This document shows positions 27,444 through 36,708 of a stretch of 64,000 bases of DNA, piece by piece. The position numbers and the translations under genes are program-made. Where the stretch lies: contig NZ_ALVU02000001.1 of NCBI RefSeq assembly GCF_000332075.2, positions 3,980,324 through 4,044,323 of the forward strand. The letters are read 5' to 3'. This DNA comes from Synechocystis sp. PCC 7509. Lineage in GTDB: Bacteria; Cyanobacteriota; Cyanobacteriia; Cyanobacteriales; Chroococcidiopsidaceae. The notes beneath the pieces are model-generated. The model did not search any database. It was not told the origin of the DNA and saw nothing but the letters and a program-made list of their open reading frames with translations. Within the stretch, counting starts at the first letter, position 1. Every line of letters starts with the position of its first letter.

Positions 27444-27698
27444 ATGTTACAAGACACTCAAACTATCCGTTTTTATCAAAGATTAACCGATGCTTTAGTT
27501 GAATTATGGCAAAGGGGTTATCGCTCGGACGATTTGCGTTTATTTCTAGATGGTTACTTAGCAGCTTTGCGCCAAACCCAAATAATTGAGCCTTATTTAA
27601 TTCACCGTTTAGAAGAAGAAGCAACGCGATTTCTTTACGATCCTTTTAACTTTGAAACGCCGCTCCCCCAAACAGAAGCTGAATCTGATTACTATTAA
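27444..27698 (+). CDS. Small conserved cyanobacterial protein (DUF6761-like)
   Basis: An 84-residue acidic protein: RFYQRLTDALVELWQRGYRSDDLRLFLDGYLAALRQTQIIEPYLIHRLEEEATRFLYDP. The helical pattern and Phe-Leu-rich spacing fit a small soluble protein conserved in cyanobacteria. I recall DUF6761 for this family, but the name is tentative. No motif for catalysis. ATG at 27444. A strong terminator follows before the convergent grxD gene. Confidence 0.65.
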   Translation: MLQDTQTIRFYQRLTDALVELWQRGYRSDDLRLFLDGYLAALRQTQIIEPYLIHRLEEEATRFLYDPFNFETPLPQTEAESDYY

Positions 27699-27743
27699 AT
27701 GTGGTTTTGAGAAAAATTCATAATATTTTTTTAATAATTAAAA

Positions 27744-27777
27744 AATCCCCAAGACTTTAGGTAGTCTTCTGGGGATT
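27744..27777. terminator. Bidirectional terminator between convergent genes
   Basis: Arms AATCCCC and GGGGATT (27744-27750 and 27771-27777) with an inner AAGACT/AGTCTT stem and a small bulge. A run of A on the left (T on the minus strand) suits it to terminating grxD; it also closes the DUF6761-like gene. Confidence 0.8.
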
Positions 27778-27798
27778 GTTAGTATTTAGACAAACTTT

Positions 27799-28122
27799 TT
27801 AAGAAGCTAAAGCAACTTCCACCATCTGCTGTAAGTCACCTTTTTGGTACATTTCAATTAAGATATCCGAGCCGCCGAGAAATTCACCATTAACATAAAC
27901 CTGGGGAATTGTGGGCCAGTTGGAATACTCTTTGATTCCCTGCCGTATTTCATTGTCCGCCAAAATATCAACTGTTTCAAACGGTACTCCGAGGGTACTT
28001 AATATTTGCACAACATTATTAGAAAACCCACATTGAGGCATCAATTTGGAGCCTTTCATGAAGACGACAATTTTGTTTTGCTTAACCAAATTATCAATTT
28101 TTGTTTGTAATTCTGGAGTCAT
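27799..28122 (-). CDS. grxD: Monothiol glutaredoxin (Grx4/GrxD type)
   Basis: A CGFS-type glutaredoxin that carries and transfers 2Fe-2S clusters. The 107 residues contain the motif [13 protein letters not shown] near residue 28, and the family's [17 protein letters not shown] near 68. I chose ATG 28122 because it gives the usual length; a TTG at 28167 adds 15 residues that do not match the family. It lies 41 bases downstream of bolA on the same strand. Grx4 and BolA proteins form [2Fe-2S] heterodimers, so the pair is functional, not accidental. Confidence 0.93.
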   Translation of the reverse strand: MTPELQTKIDNLVKQNKIVVFMKGSKLMPQCGFSNNVVQILSTLGVPFETVDILADNEIRQGIKEYSNWPTIPQVYVNGEFLGGSDILIEMYQKGDLQQMVEVALAS

Positions 28123-28163
28123 AGTTTTGTTTTTTTGCTTTGTAGGGCTTGTGTCCTCAGCAA

Positions 28164-28400
28164 TCAAGCTTGAGGAATAGAAGTTTTTATTGCCAAAGCA
28201 TGGATAGCTTCGGAAGACATAGCTTGATCCAACGCCTGATAAATTAACTGGTGCTGTTGCACCAATCCTTTACCGACAAATTGAGATGAAATCACTGTAA
28301 CTTGATAGTGATCGCCACTACCTTTCAAGTCTTGTACTTCTACTTGAGCATCGGGAAGACGCACCTTAATCATTTCCTCAACTTGCTGCGGGCTAATCAT
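28164..28400 (-). CDS. BolA-family protein
   Basis: A 78-residue BolA/IbaG-like protein: [38 protein letters not shown] then [17 protein letters not shown]. The loop DHYQV holds the residues that contribute to the shared iron-sulfur site with monothiol glutaredoxins. The fold is small, alpha-beta, cytoplasmic. The start is ATG at 28400. It lies directly upstream of grxD, so the two are probably co-transcribed. The family also has DNA-binding members, but none is suggested here. Confidence 0.93.
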   Translation of the reverse strand: MISPQQVEEMIKVRLPDAQVEVQDLKGSGDHYQVTVISSQFVGKGLVQQHQLIYQALDQAMSSEAIHALAIKTSIPQA

Positions 28401-28444
28401 TACAGTTCCTTAAATATATCGCTGCTCAATACTTTTTAATTTAA

Positions 28445-29065
28445 CTACTTATTTGCGGAGTTGGCAGGGCGATCGCTACTAGGATTACTAGCACCGCCAC
28501 TGGTGGGAAAAGGAGCATCTACAAATCCCAATTCAAACAACTGTTGATAAGCTTTTTTGCCTAAGTCTCGCGTCGGGTTTTGACTGCGGATAATTTGGAC
28601 TAATAAAGGTACAGCCAATTCCGGCTGATTTTGCGCTCGATGCACCAAGGCTAGTTGATAGGTAGCGTCATCGCGCATTTGGGCGGTGTCTAAAGCTTTT
28701 TTGCGCTGGCTGTCTGCAAGTCGATTATCAATCCCAGAAAAGCTAGTAGCTAATTCTTGATAAAAATTCGATACTTGATTAAAAACCTGACGAGCATCTT
28801 GGAGTTTTTTAGCAGCTAAAGTATAGTTTTGGGCAGAAACGGCGGAATTTGCTTCACTCATCAAGCGCTGTCCTCCTTGTACGCTCAATACGCTATTATT
28901 TTGAGCATCAGGACTCAGAATATTTGGGCTTGTGGGATTGATTGGTTGCTGTGGTTTCACACTTTGAGCATTAGCTGGTACTAGCATAAATAAAACCAAT
29001 ACCGACGAAAAAAAACTTAAATGAGTGTAACGGGGCAAAAAGCGAACAGTTCCAGCAGATATCAT
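28445..29065 (-). CDS. Exported helical-repeat protein, hypothetical
   Basis: A 206-residue protein starting with MISAGTVRFLPRYTHLSFFSSVLVLFMLVPANAQ, a long signal peptide. The mature part has a helical repeat pattern (GGQRLMSEANSAVSAQNYTLAAKKLQDARQVFNQVSNFYQ then LALVHRAQNQPELAVPLLVQI) like tetratricopeptide repeats. The tail is Ser/Asn rich. It follows the bolA-grxD pair but is on the same strand upstream, so it could be in one transcript. No known family name. Confidence 0.75.
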   Translation of the reverse strand: MISAGTVRFLPRYTHLSFFSSVLVLFMLVPANAQSVKPQQPINPTSPNILSPDAQNNSVLSVQGGQRLMSEANSAVSAQNYTLAAKKLQDARQVFNQVSNFYQELATSFSGIDNRLADSQRKKALDTAQMRDDATYQLALVHRAQNQPELAVPLLVQIIRSQNPTRDLGKKAYQQLFELGFVDAPFPTSGGASNPSSDRPANSANK

Positions 29066-29220
29066 GGCGTAACTGGGTACAGAGAGAACATCGAACTAAT
29101 CAAAACTTTGGGTATCTTAACTCTCATTGGTATTTTTACCAAATTTGCTTTACCCGTTCAAAGTTTATGGACAGAAGACTCAATTAATTCCCTATTAGTT
29201 CCTCTCATGTTAGCAAAACC

Positions 29221-29937
29221 TTAAATTAAAGTTTTGAGAGCATTTTCTAAATCAATGGTTAATTGTTTCGCACTTTGCTTCACCGAACCTAAGTTATAGT
29301 CTGCCACTTTTAAGGGAGAGCCAATGCAAATAGAGACATCAGTACCCCACTGAGGATAACTTTGGCTATATTTAAGACCAATGGGGACAACTTGCACCCC
29401 AAGACCAGAATGGGTTGTTTCGGCGCTTACAGCTAAACGAGCAAGTCCGGGTTTGAGGGGATGAACCGCACCATCGCGAAAAATATTACCTTCAGGAAAA
29501 ATCACTAGCATTTCTTGTTGCAACAGTACCTCAACGCCATGACGCAAAGTGCTAATGGACGGACGGTCGGTATTGACCGGGAAACCACCCAAGCGGCGCA
29601 CAAACCAACCTTGAAGTCCTGATGCTTCGTTGGCGGACACCATAAAAGTTAAATCTCGCCCTGTTACAGGGCGACCAGTTACCGCCGGGACAACCACCGC
29701 ATCCCAGCGAGAACGATGAGTTGGCGCAAGGATAACAGGTCCTGTAATTGGCAAATTTTCTTGTCCAGAAATCGCAATTTTGCCAAAATGCAACGGTAAA
29801 ACAATCCGACACCCTAAAAAGTACGCCAACGGTGCTAACCAAGGGGAAACCCTGGAATTAATGGGCGTAGAAAGAGCAACTTCTTCAGTGCTAGTTTTTG
29901 GAGTGTTTAGAGATTGGGGTTCCATTTGCGTCATCAT
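29221..29937 (-). CDS. plsC: 1-acyl-sn-glycerol-3-phosphate acyltransferase
   Basis: Adds the second acyl chain to lysophosphatidic acid in membrane lipid synthesis. The 238 residues have the acyltransferase pattern: an HX4D motif THRSRWDAV near residue 73, and VIFPEGNIFRDGAVHPLKPG near 145, with an FPEG-like motif. Two short hydrophobic stretches lie near residues 33-50. ATG options at 29937, 29934 and 29925 cannot be separated; I list the longest. It sits alone between the exported protein and the tadA-grxC pair, on the same strand. Confidence 0.92.
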   Translation of the reverse strand: MMTQMEPQSLNTPKTSTEEVALSTPINSRVSPWLAPLAYFLGCRIVLPLHFGKIAISGQENLPITGPVILAPTHRSRWDAVVVPAVTGRPVTGRDLTFMVSANEASGLQGWFVRRLGGFPVNTDRPSISTLRHGVEVLLQQEMLVIFPEGNIFRDGAVHPLKPGLARLAVSAETTHSGLGVQVVPIGLKYSQSYPQWGTDVSICIGSPLKVADYNLGSVKQSAKQLTIDLENALKTLI

Positions 29938-30034
29938 AATGGCTGCGGACTTACACTAGATTAATTTAAACGTAAATTTTCTAATAGTAATTGTCTCGAT
30001 TAATGAGGACACTTTAAGAATTGGGAATGGGTAA

Positions 30035-30517
30035 TTACTTAGACATTCTTTTTTGAGCAAACCATGCTTGCAGTTGCTGGCGACAGTTAGATTCTAAAAT
30101 ACCACCTAGTACCGCTAGGCGATGGTAAGAGCAAGGGCTATCGGGAATATTGATTACAGTGCGAATAGCGCCAGTTTTGGGGTCGTCTGCACCATAAACT
30201 AGCAACTTTATTCGTGCTTGGATAATCGCCCCCGCACACATTGGGCAAGGCTCTAAGGTGACGTAAAGCGTGCAGTCGTTGAGATGCCAAGAATGCACGT
30301 ATTGACCAGCCAATCGTAAAGCGATAACTTCTGCGTGGGCTGTGGGGTCATTGTGCCGCTCTCGATAGTTTTGCGCCTCGGCGATCGCATTGCCCGTTTT
30401 ATCCACCACAATCGCCCCTACAGGTACTTCTCCGGCATCGCCTGCAAGCTCGGCAAGAGAAACCGCCCGTTGCATCCAATATTTATGCTGTTCGTAAGGT
30501 GGGGCAATTTGACTCAT
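30035..30517 (-). CDS. tadA: tRNA-specific adenosine deaminase
   Basis: Converts A34 to inosine in the anticodon of tRNA-Arg(ACG). The 160-residue zinc enzyme has HAEVIAL near residue 60 (catalytic Glu) and PCPMCAGAI near 90 (zinc Cys), with DPTAH upstream. The start codon overlaps the stop of grxC (ATGA), so translation is probably coupled. Nothing unusual. The enzyme is essential in most bacteria. Confidence 0.95.
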   Translation of the reverse strand: MSQIAPPYEQHKYWMQRAVSLAELAGDAGEVPVGAIVVDKTGNAIAEAQNYRERHNDPTAHAEVIALRLAGQYVHSWHLNDCTLYVTLEPCPMCAGAIIQARIKLLVYGADDPKTGAIRTVINIPDSPCSYHRLAVLGGILESNCRQQLQAWFAQKRMSK

Positions 30518-30813
30518 GCGCTTTGAGCCAGTAAATTATCTAACTGATCTTGGGAATTAAGCTGATACAAATCGTCACAGCCGCCTGTATGTTGGTTATT
30601 AATAAATATCTGCGGGACGCTGCGTTTACCGTTAGAGCGTTCTGCCATTTTGGTTCTAGCTGCTTCATCGCCATCAATTTTGTACTCCGTAAAATTTACA
30701 CCTTTCCACCACAACAGCAATTTGGCGCGGATGCAGTAAGGGCAAGTTTGCCAGGTGTAGATTTCTACATTGGCTTTGATGCGTTCGGGATGGCGGTTAA
30801 GAAAATCTAACAT
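30514..30813 (-). CDS. grxC: Glutaredoxin 3
   Basis: A dithiol glutaredoxin of 99 residues. The active site is TCPYCIRAK near residue 23, and the glutathione-binding TVPQIFI-type stretch reads SVPQIFINNQHTGGCDDLYQL near 65. It reduces mixed disulfides using glutathione. The start is ATG at 30813. The stop overlaps the start of tadA by four bases, and the gene is upstream of it in the same transcript. Confidence 0.94.
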   Translation of the reverse strand: MLDFLNRHPERIKANVEIYTWQTCPYCIRAKLLLWWKGVNFTEYKIDGDEAARTKMAERSNGKRSVPQIFINNQHTGGCDDLYQLNSQDQLDNLLAQSA

Positions 30814-31003
30814 TGGTTTTAGGGGATGGGAAATATTTATATCTCAATAGTAGAAGCGATCGCTCTTTAACCAGAGCAAAATTACCTTAGCAGCAAAACT
30901 TAACACTGATTGAGGCAATACTTTTTATAAGAGGTATCCGCGCTTTGGTAGACTTGAAGACTGAAATCGCCAAACTTCATCGGTAGTTTAGAGGACAGAC
31001 TTC

Positions 31004-32041
31004 GTGGAAAATACATTAGGGCTAGAGATCATCGAAGTAGTAGAGCAAGCAGCGATTGCTAGCGCTCGATGGATGGGTAAAGGTGAGAAAGATATTGCCG
31101 ACCAAGTGGCTGTAGAAGCCATGCGCGAACGGATGAACAAAATCTATATGCGGGGTCGCATTGTAATTGGCGAAGGCGAACGCGATAATGCTCCCATGCT
31201 GTACATCGGCGAAGAAGTAGGTATTTGTACCCGCGAAGATGCTAAAGCATTCTGCAACCCAGATGAACTAATTGAAATTGACATTGCTGTTGACCCCTGC
31301 GAAGGAACTAACTTAGTTGCCTATGGTCAAAATGGTTCCATGGCAGTTTTGGCTATTGCCGAAAAAGGTGGCTTATTTGCCGCGCCAGATTTTTATATGC
31401 GAAAGTTGGCAGCACCTCCAGCAGCTAAAGGTCATGTAGATATCAATAAATCCGCCACTGATAACCTCAAAATTCTTTCTGAGTGTTTGAATCGTGCGGT
31501 AGAGGAATTAGTCGTAGTTGTGATGGATCGTCCCCGTCATGAAGGTTTAATTAAAGAAATCCGTGATGCAGGCGCTAGAGTTAGGCTAATTAGCGATGGC
31601 GACGTTTCTGCCGCTATCTGCTGCGCCTTTGCTGGGACTAATATTCATGCCCTTATGGGTATTGGTGCTGCTCCCGAAGGTGTAATTTCTGCCGCCGCAA
31701 TGCGTTGTTTGGGCGGACACTTCCAGGGTCAATTGATCTACGATCCAGAAGTAGTTAAAACAGGTTTGATTGGTGAAAGTCGCGAAGGCAACTTAAATCG
31801 ATTAAAGGAAATGGGTATTCATGACGCAGATAAGGTGTATAACGCTGACGAACTAGCTTCGGGCAATACCATATTGTTCGCTGCTTGCGGGATTACTCCT
31901 GGGACTTTGATGGAAGGTGTCCGCTTCTTTGGTGGCGGTGCTAGAACTCAAAGCTTGGTCATTTCTAACCAATCCCAAACAGCACGTTTTGTCGATACGA
32001 TTCATCTATTCGATAACGTCAAATCGCTGCAACTACGGTAA
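31004..32041 (+). CDS. glpX: Fructose-1,6-/sedoheptulose-1,7-bisphosphatase class II
   Basis: The GlpX-type bifunctional phosphatase of the Calvin cycle in cyanobacteria; it dephosphorylates both fructose and sedoheptulose bisphosphates. The 345 residues contain [18 protein letters not shown] near residue 55 and [21 protein letters not shown] near 96 as metal and phosphate sites. The GTG at 31004 is the start, giving the family N-terminus [27 protein letters not shown]. The 190-base upstream gap carries its promoter. It is redox-regulated in some species; here no evidence either way. It is followed by a hairpin and a mobile-element relic. Confidence 0.97.
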   Translation: MENTLGLEIIEVVEQAAIASARWMGKGEKDIADQVAVEAMRERMNKIYMRGRIVIGEGERDNAPMLYIGEEVGICTREDAKAFCNPDELIEIDIAVDPCEGTNLVAYGQNGSMAVLAIAEKGGLFAAPDFYMRKLAAPPAAKGHVDINKSATDNLKILSECLNRAVEELVVVVMDRPRHEGLIKEIRDAGARVRLISDGDVSAAICCAFAGTNIHALMGIGAAPEGVISAAAMRCLGGHFQGQLIYDPEVVKTGLIGESREGNLNRLKEMGIHDADKVYNADELASGNTILFAACGITPGTLMEGVRFFGGGARTQSLVISNQSQTARFVDTIHLFDNVKSLQLR

Positions 32042-32050
32042 GAGGTAAAA

Positions 32051-32090
32051 GGCTAGGTAGGCATGAGGACAATCTCATAGCTTCCTAGCC
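32051..32090 (+). terminator. Stem-loop after glpX
   Basis: Arms GGCTAGG (32051-32057) and CCTAGCC (32084-32090) with an inner ATGAG/CTCAT pairing and mismatches between. There is no T-run after it, so it is a likely but not certain terminator. Confidence 0.6.
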
Positions 32091-32106
32091 GACACTTGGA
32101 GGAGAC

Positions 32107-32420
32107 TTGACATCCTCTCAGCGATAAATCGACTGAGATTCCCAAGCCTCACGACTTGAGTTTCTGTTTCTTTCCCTTTCGGGTATTTCGCAACTGCCTC
32201 CATGCTTAAAAAAGCACTTTCTGGTCTTATGTTCGCTCGGCAGACTTCGCCTTTCGGCTCCCGCAAGCCCTGCGGTAGTTGGCAAAAGAAGTCGTGGTTT
32301 TCAACCTCTTTTATGTATATTTCAACACATCTGTTATTAAGAGTCAAAGGGAATAAGTTCCCTCATGTCGCTTCCCTCTCAGCGCTAAAGCGACTGAGTT
32401 TCCCACATACCGCGAGGTTT
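32107..32420 (-). mobile_element. IS200/IS605-type relic without transposase
   Basis: A 314-base element bounded by two near-identical hairpins: CTCAG-CGA-TAAA-TCG-A-CTGAG at 32117-32137 and CTCAG-CGC-TAAA-GCG-A-CTGAG at 32378-32398. Read on the minus strand, the lower-coordinate end shows GGAATC, the hairpin and GGATGTCAAG, the pattern of IS200/IS605 right ends. It shares this pattern with another element at 60898-61282. A degenerate 90-residue frame covers most of it, and its last part looks like decayed TnpB C-terminal sequence. No transposase is left. Its left end abuts the hemA start. Confidence 0.6.
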
Positions 32421-32422
32421 TT

Positions 32423-33706
32423 ATGAATATTGCTGTCGTGGGGTTAAGTCACAAGACTGCTCCGGTAGAAATTCGAGAAAAGTTAAGTATTCCAGAACCA
32501 CAGATGGAAAGTGTGATGGCGCAACTCTGTAGTTATCCTCACATTGAGGAAGTGGCGATACTTAGCACTTGCAATCGTTTAGAAATATATATTGTTACTC
32601 ACGAAACCGAGCAAGGGATTAGAGAAGTAAATCAGTTTTTATCAGAACATAGCAAATTGCCGATGTTGGGGTTGCGACAACATTTATTTGTGCTGCTTCA
32701 CGAAGATGCTGTCATGCACTTGATGCGAGTAGCGGCGGGGTTGGATAGTTTGGTATTGGGAGAGGGGCAAATTCTTTCTCAAATCAAACAAACCCACAAA
32801 TTAGGGCAGCAGTACAACGGCATTAAATCTATTCTTAATAAGCTATTTAAACAAGCAATTACGGCAGGTAAGCGCGTTCGTACCGAAACAAATATTGGTA
32901 CGGGGGCGGTTTCTATCAGTTCGGCGGCGGTGGAACTTGCACAGATAAAGGTTCAAAACTTGGCGGCTTGTCGGGTGACAATTATCGGTGCGGGAAAGAT
33001 GTCGCGGCTACTGGTACAGCATTTGTTGGCTAAAGGTGCGGTAGAAATTACAATTTTAAATCGATCGCGCGATCGGGCGGAAGAATTAGCCAAGCAATTT
33101 AGTCAAGTTACTTTGCAAATTCAACCGATTTCCGAAATGATGGCGCAAGTAGCAATGTCCGACTTAGTTTTTACAAGTACCAATGCCACTGAACCATTAC
33201 TAGATCGCGCCAAACTAGAAGCAGCTTTAGAACCCAATCGTCCATTGATGATATTCGACATTTCCGTGCCGCGCAACGTACATGGAGACGCGAAAGAGCT
33301 AGAAAATGTCCAAGCATTCAACGTGGACGATTTGAAGGCTGTAGTCGCCCAAAATCACGCCAGCCGTCGCAAGATGGCAATGGAGGCGGAGAAGTTGTTA
33401 GAGGAAGAAGTAGTAATTTTTGATAGTTGGTGGCGCAGTTTAGAAACGGTTTCAACAATTAGGTCTTTGTGGGATAAAGCCGAAGCTATCCGCGAACAAG
33501 AGTTAGAAAAAGCTTTGTCTCGCCTAGGTTCGGAGTTTGCCGAGAAGCATCAAGAAGTCGTAGAAGCTCTGACGCGAGGGATTGTCAATAAAATTCTTCA
33601 CGATCCGATGGTGCAATTAAGAGCAGAGCAAGATATTGAGGCTAGACGGCGGTGTATGCAATCTTTGCAAATGCTGTTTAACTTAGATGTGCGCGAAGCT
33701 ATATAA
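32423..33706 (+). CDS. hemA: Glutamyl-tRNA reductase
   Basis: The first committed step of tetrapyrrole synthesis (chlorophyll, heme, phycobilins), reducing glutamyl-tRNA to glutamate semialdehyde. The 427 residues start [23 protein letters not shown] and carry the catalytic [11 protein letters not shown] near residue 48. A Rossmann NADPH domain follows with [16 protein letters not shown] near residue 188, and a helical dimerisation tail. ATG 32423 lies right next to the relic's end; GAGG about 8 bases upstream serves as its ribosome-binding site. The relic may therefore form part of its 5' leader. Confidence 0.97.
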   Translation: MNIAVVGLSHKTAPVEIREKLSIPEPQMESVMAQLCSYPHIEEVAILSTCNRLEIYIVTHETEQGIREVNQFLSEHSKLPMLGLRQHLFVLLHEDAVMHLMRVAAGLDSLVLGEGQILSQIKQTHKLGQQYNGIKSILNKLFKQAITAGKRVRTETNIGTGAVSISSAAVELAQIKVQNLAACRVTIIGAGKMSRLLVQHLLAKGAVEITILNRSRDRAEELAKQFSQVTLQIQPISEMMAQVAMSDLVFTSTNATEPLLDRAKLEAALEPNRPLMIFDISVPRNVHGDAKELENVQAFNVDDLKAVVAQNHASRRKMAMEAEKLLEEEVVIFDSWWRSLETVSTIRSLWDKAEAIREQELEKALSRLGSEFAEKHQEVVEALTRGIVNKILHDPMVQLRAEQDIEARRRCMQSLQMLFNLDVREAI

Positions 33707-33726
33707 AATTTAGTTTTTAATATTAC

Positions 33727-33757
33727 CCGTGTTGCTAATGGCAGCACGGTTTTTTTA
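33727..33757 (+). terminator. Rho-independent terminator after hemA
   Basis: Arms CCGTGTTGC (33727-33735) and GCAGCACGG (33741-33749) with one G-U pair, a five-base loop and eight T after. It also faces the end of exbD. Confidence 0.88.
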
Positions 33758-33784
33758 TCGAGCGATCGCACACTAAATTTTTAT

Positions 33785-34186
33785 TTAGGGTTGTTTAGTG
33801 GCGATCGCCAGTTTTGCTCCTTCTACCCGCCGTAGTTTGTCCATCACAGCAATTACTTTACCGTGATTTACTTGTTCGTCAGCATTCAAAATCACTACAA
33901 CTTCTTTGCCTGTAGGAATCAACACTTTAACTTGCGATTCCAAAGTTTCTAACCTAGTAGGTTTGCGGTTTAAAGCCAAATTTCCCTTGGCATCAATGGT
34001 AATTGCGATCGGCGTAGATTTTTGAGTTTGGGCTGTTCCAGCCGTAGGCAAATTTACAGGCAAACCCTCAGAACGAGTTAGTTGCAGTGTAGAAATGATG
34101 AAAAATGTCAAGATTGCAAAGATGACATCAATCATCGGTACAACGTTTATTTGCAATGGCATTTCTGGTTCATCGGGTAGACGCAT
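33785..34186 (-). CDS. exbD: ExbD/TolR-type biopolymer transport protein
   Basis: A 133-residue inner-membrane protein of the TonB energising complex. One transmembrane helix near residues 13-33 (INVVPMIDVIFAILTFFIISTLQL) bears the Asp of the proton path (MIDVIFAIL). The periplasmic domain follows. The start is ATG at 34186 and the gene overlaps the end of exbB by 17 bases. It may serve either a TonB or TolA-like system; the nearby TonB-family gene favours Ton. Confidence 0.92.
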   Translation of the reverse strand: MRLPDEPEMPLQINVVPMIDVIFAILTFFIISTLQLTRSEGLPVNLPTAGTAQTQKSTPIAITIDAKGNLALNRKPTRLETLESQVKVLIPTGKEVVVILNADEQVNHGKVIAVMDKLRRVEGAKLAIATKQP

Positions 34187-34823
34187 AAGTTACCTCTTGA
34201 CGATTGTAAAAGCGACGGTGCAGTAATTCTAACTGTCCGCCGTATTCTTGAATCCGCGCTGTTTGTCTTAGATATAAGCCTCGAAATGTATTGGCAAATA
34301 ATAGCGTAAAAATAGCAACTACTAAGCCTGCGGCAGTAGAAACTAGCGCCTCGCTAATTCCGGCGGTAACGCTTGCGGTGCGGCTACCTCCCACATCGCC
34401 GATGTTGAGAGAAGCAAAAGAAGCAATCAATCCCAAAACAGTACCGAGAAGACCTAGAAGGGGCGACAAGCTAATAATTGTATCAAAGATGTTGCTGAAC
34501 CTTTTTAGTAATGGCAACTCTGCTTGTGCCTCACTTTCTAAAGCCAGCCTAAATTCATCGGGGGTTGGTTGTTCCAATTCTAAAGCAGCAAGAAAAATTC
34601 GCGCCATTGGCAAATCGGCATTTTGCTTCAGCTTATCTACAGCACCAACAATATTTTCATGACGATAGAGGTTTAATACATCGCGGATAGCTCGGTTTTG
34701 ACGCTTGTTAATTCGCACCCAAAAAACTATCCGCTCAATAATTAAAGCAGCAGCTACTACTGAAAATCCTAGCAACGGGAACATTACCACGCCACCAGCA
34801 GCAAATAGATTTTTTATTTCCAT
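34170..34823 (-). CDS. exbB: MotA/TolQ/ExbB-type proton channel protein
   Basis: The partner of ExbD, forming the proton channel that powers TonB. The 217 residues have three transmembrane helices (near 8-30, 115-140 and 152-178). The conserved LLGLLGTVLGLIASF, GGSRTASVTAGISEALVSTAAGLVVAIF segment is present. The ATG is at 34823. It is divergent from the tonB gene, with a 259-base AT-rich gap that holds both promoters and shows no other feature. Confidence 0.93.
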   Translation of the reverse strand: MEIKNLFAAGGVVMFPLLGFSVVAAALIIERIVFWVRINKRQNRAIRDVLNLYRHENIVGAVDKLKQNADLPMARIFLAALELEQPTPDEFRLALESEAQAELPLLKRFSNIFDTIISLSPLLGLLGTVLGLIASFASLNIGDVGGSRTASVTAGISEALVSTAAGLVVAIFTLLFANTFRGLYLRQTARIQEYGGQLELLHRRFYNRQEVTYASTR

Positions 34824-35082
34824 TTATATAGTTACTAATAAATAAAGAGGCTGTAATTATTAATTGCATTGCTTATTATAAATCAAACAGATTTTAACGT
34901 CAAAAGACACGTTGTCAAACTTAAGTATAAAATAGCCAAAAAGCTTGCCTAACAATGTTTAAGTAACTAATTAAAAATATTTTAGAAATGAATAACTTCT
35001 AAAAAATATAATAGTTATTTGTTGAATTTTATTAGGTTGACGTACTAGAATAAACAGATTAATAATAAATTAGAATTAGTTT

Positions 35083-36708
35083 ATGAGCTTGCCGCACCTA
35101 GCTGTCGAGCAGCGAAAAAAAGAAGCAAAAACTCTCAATTGGTTTCTAGCTTTCAGTCTAATTGGCTCTTTAGCTTTGCATATTAGTGTGCTGGTGGGAT
35201 TAGGCAAGTTTTTGAGTAAAACGCCAATAATCGAAAATGAGCCGATTGAAATTGCTATTGTAGAACTGCCTACGCCGCAAAAGTTAGAATTGCAACAAAA
35301 AACAGCAGCAAAGGGTAGTTCTGGAGCGGGAAATAATGGAGCGATACTTAGCAAGTCTGGAAGTAGCTCAGGATTTGGCGTAGCTAGTCGTGGTGGTGGT
35401 GCATCTCAAGGAAAATCATCGCCAAAAACAATTACTCCATCAAACTCATCAATTGCCGCAAGTACAACGCTCAAAGTTGCCCCAGTATCACCAAATTTAT
35501 CTCAAAAAAGTTCTAGGGTATTCTCTGCACCACTACAGAATCAAAAAATTAAGTTAGAAAGCGTACCAGCAAAACCTGTAATCCCATCAGAAATTGTTAC
35601 TCAAGCAAAACCTGTAACTACTTCTTTACTGATTCCTGTAGCTAAGGTTAAACCTGCGCCAGTAGATAGAGCTAAAGAGCGCTCATCGCAAATTCAGCAG
35701 CTAAACAATCAAAGATTAAATAGTTTGTTAGCAAAGGCAAAAAGCGCTAGAGATCAAGCATCAGCGATACCCAATTCTGGTGTAATAGCGGCTCAACAAG
35801 CTAAAATTGTCGCCAATTTAAGAAACCAAGCAGGGGGAAAAGTTGGAACTGGCAATAGTACAGGCAATGAATTGAGAAGTAGCGGTACAGGTAATGGAAA
35901 CGGCGCAGGTAATGGAAATCGCACAGGTATAAGCGATCGCGGTAATGGAAACGGTACAGGTACGGGAAACGGCAGGGGAAAAAATAACAACGTACAAAGT
36001 GGCTCCACTGTAGCAACAGCAAGAAATACAGAGCGCCAAACATCCACCAGCGAAAACAATCGTAATTCTTCAACTGCAAGCTCGTCCGGTCGCTTGGCTT
36101 GCCGCACCTGTAGTAAGCCCAAGTACCCAGAAAATGCCAGAAAGAGAAAATTAGAAGGCAAAGCAGAAATTAGCGTTGATGTTGATAGCAAAGGTAATGT
36201 GACAAACGTTAGACTTGCCCAAACTAGCGGTCACGCCGAGCTAGATAAAGCTGCCGTCGAACAGGCAAGAAACTGGAAATTTAACGCCCCAAATGGTGCA
36301 GTACAAGGCGTTACCGCCAAAGTTGACTTTGCTATAGAAGGCTCAAAGAAGTCGCGTCAAAACCGAGAGCGTCGCCGCCAAAAAGTAGCCGCCCGAAAAA
36401 ACCCCGTTGCTAGGAGTCAAAATACGCGAACTCCACCACCCAATATAACTAAAAGACCATCAAATACGGCTTTAGGGCGAAGTCTTCGCCGTCAATCCAC
36501 CACCCCCCGACGGCGCGTCGATACCTTACCGCCACGTCAAACTTTTGACCAACCCCAACGCCGACAACAATCGGTCAGTCAGACAAAACTGCGAAATACT
36601 TTAAGGCGATCGCCACAAAGAGCCACTTCACCAAATCAAACCAAACTCAGGCAATCTTTACGTCTATACCAGCAAAAATCATCAACACCCAATTCTAATG
36701 AGCCGTAG
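35083..36708 (+). CDS. TonB-family energy transducer with a basic C-terminal extension
   Basis: A 541-residue TonB-like protein. The N-terminus has a transmembrane anchor near residues 20-45 (WFLAFSLIGSLALHISVLVGLG). A long Ser/Gly/Asn-rich linker follows (about 60-325) with GNGNG repeats. The TonB C-terminal domain (about 335-425) is CRTCSKPKYPENARKRKLEGKAEISVDVD and onward. A further 115-residue basic, Arg/Gln/Pro-rich tail follows it, where most TonB proteins end. The start is ATG at 35083. It would transduce ExbB-ExbD energy to the receptor downstream. The 3' end overlaps the M56 gene by 14 bases on the other strand. Confidence 0.87.
   Translation: MSLPHLAVEQRKKEAKTLNWFLAFSLIGSLALHISVLVGLGKFLSKTPIIENEPIEIAIVELPTPQKLELQQKTAAKGSSGAGNNGAILSKSGSSSGFGVASRGGGASQGKSSPKTITPSNSSIAASTTLKVAPVSPNLSQKSSRVFSAPLQNQKIKLESVPAKPVIPSEIVTQAKPVTTSLLIPVAKVKPAPVDRAKERSSQIQQLNNQRLNSLLAKAKSARDQASAIPNSGVIAAQQAKIVANLRNQAGGKVGTGNSTGNELRSSGTGNGNGAGNGNRTGISDRGNGNGTGTGNGRGKNNNVQSGSTVATARNTERQTSTSENNRNSSTASSSGRLACRTCSKPKYPENARKRKLEGKAEISVDVDSKGNVTNVRLAQTSGHAELDKAAVEQARNWKFNAPNGAVQGVTAKVDFAIEGSKKSRQNRERRRQKVAARKNPVARSQNTRTPPPNITKRPSNTALGRSLRRQSTTPRRRVDTLPPRQTFDQPQRRQQSVSQTKLRNTLRRSPQRATSPNQTKLRQSLRLYQQKSSTPNSNEP

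Noticed and set aside
29021-29224. Plus-strand frame of 67 residues between two minus-strand genes
   Set aside because: It overlaps the signal peptide of the exported protein and resembles nothing.
35793-36191. Minus-strand frames over the Gly/Asn-rich part of the TonB-like gene
   Set aside because: Low-complexity coding DNA leaves open shadow frames; the plus-strand protein has a recognisable TonB domain.
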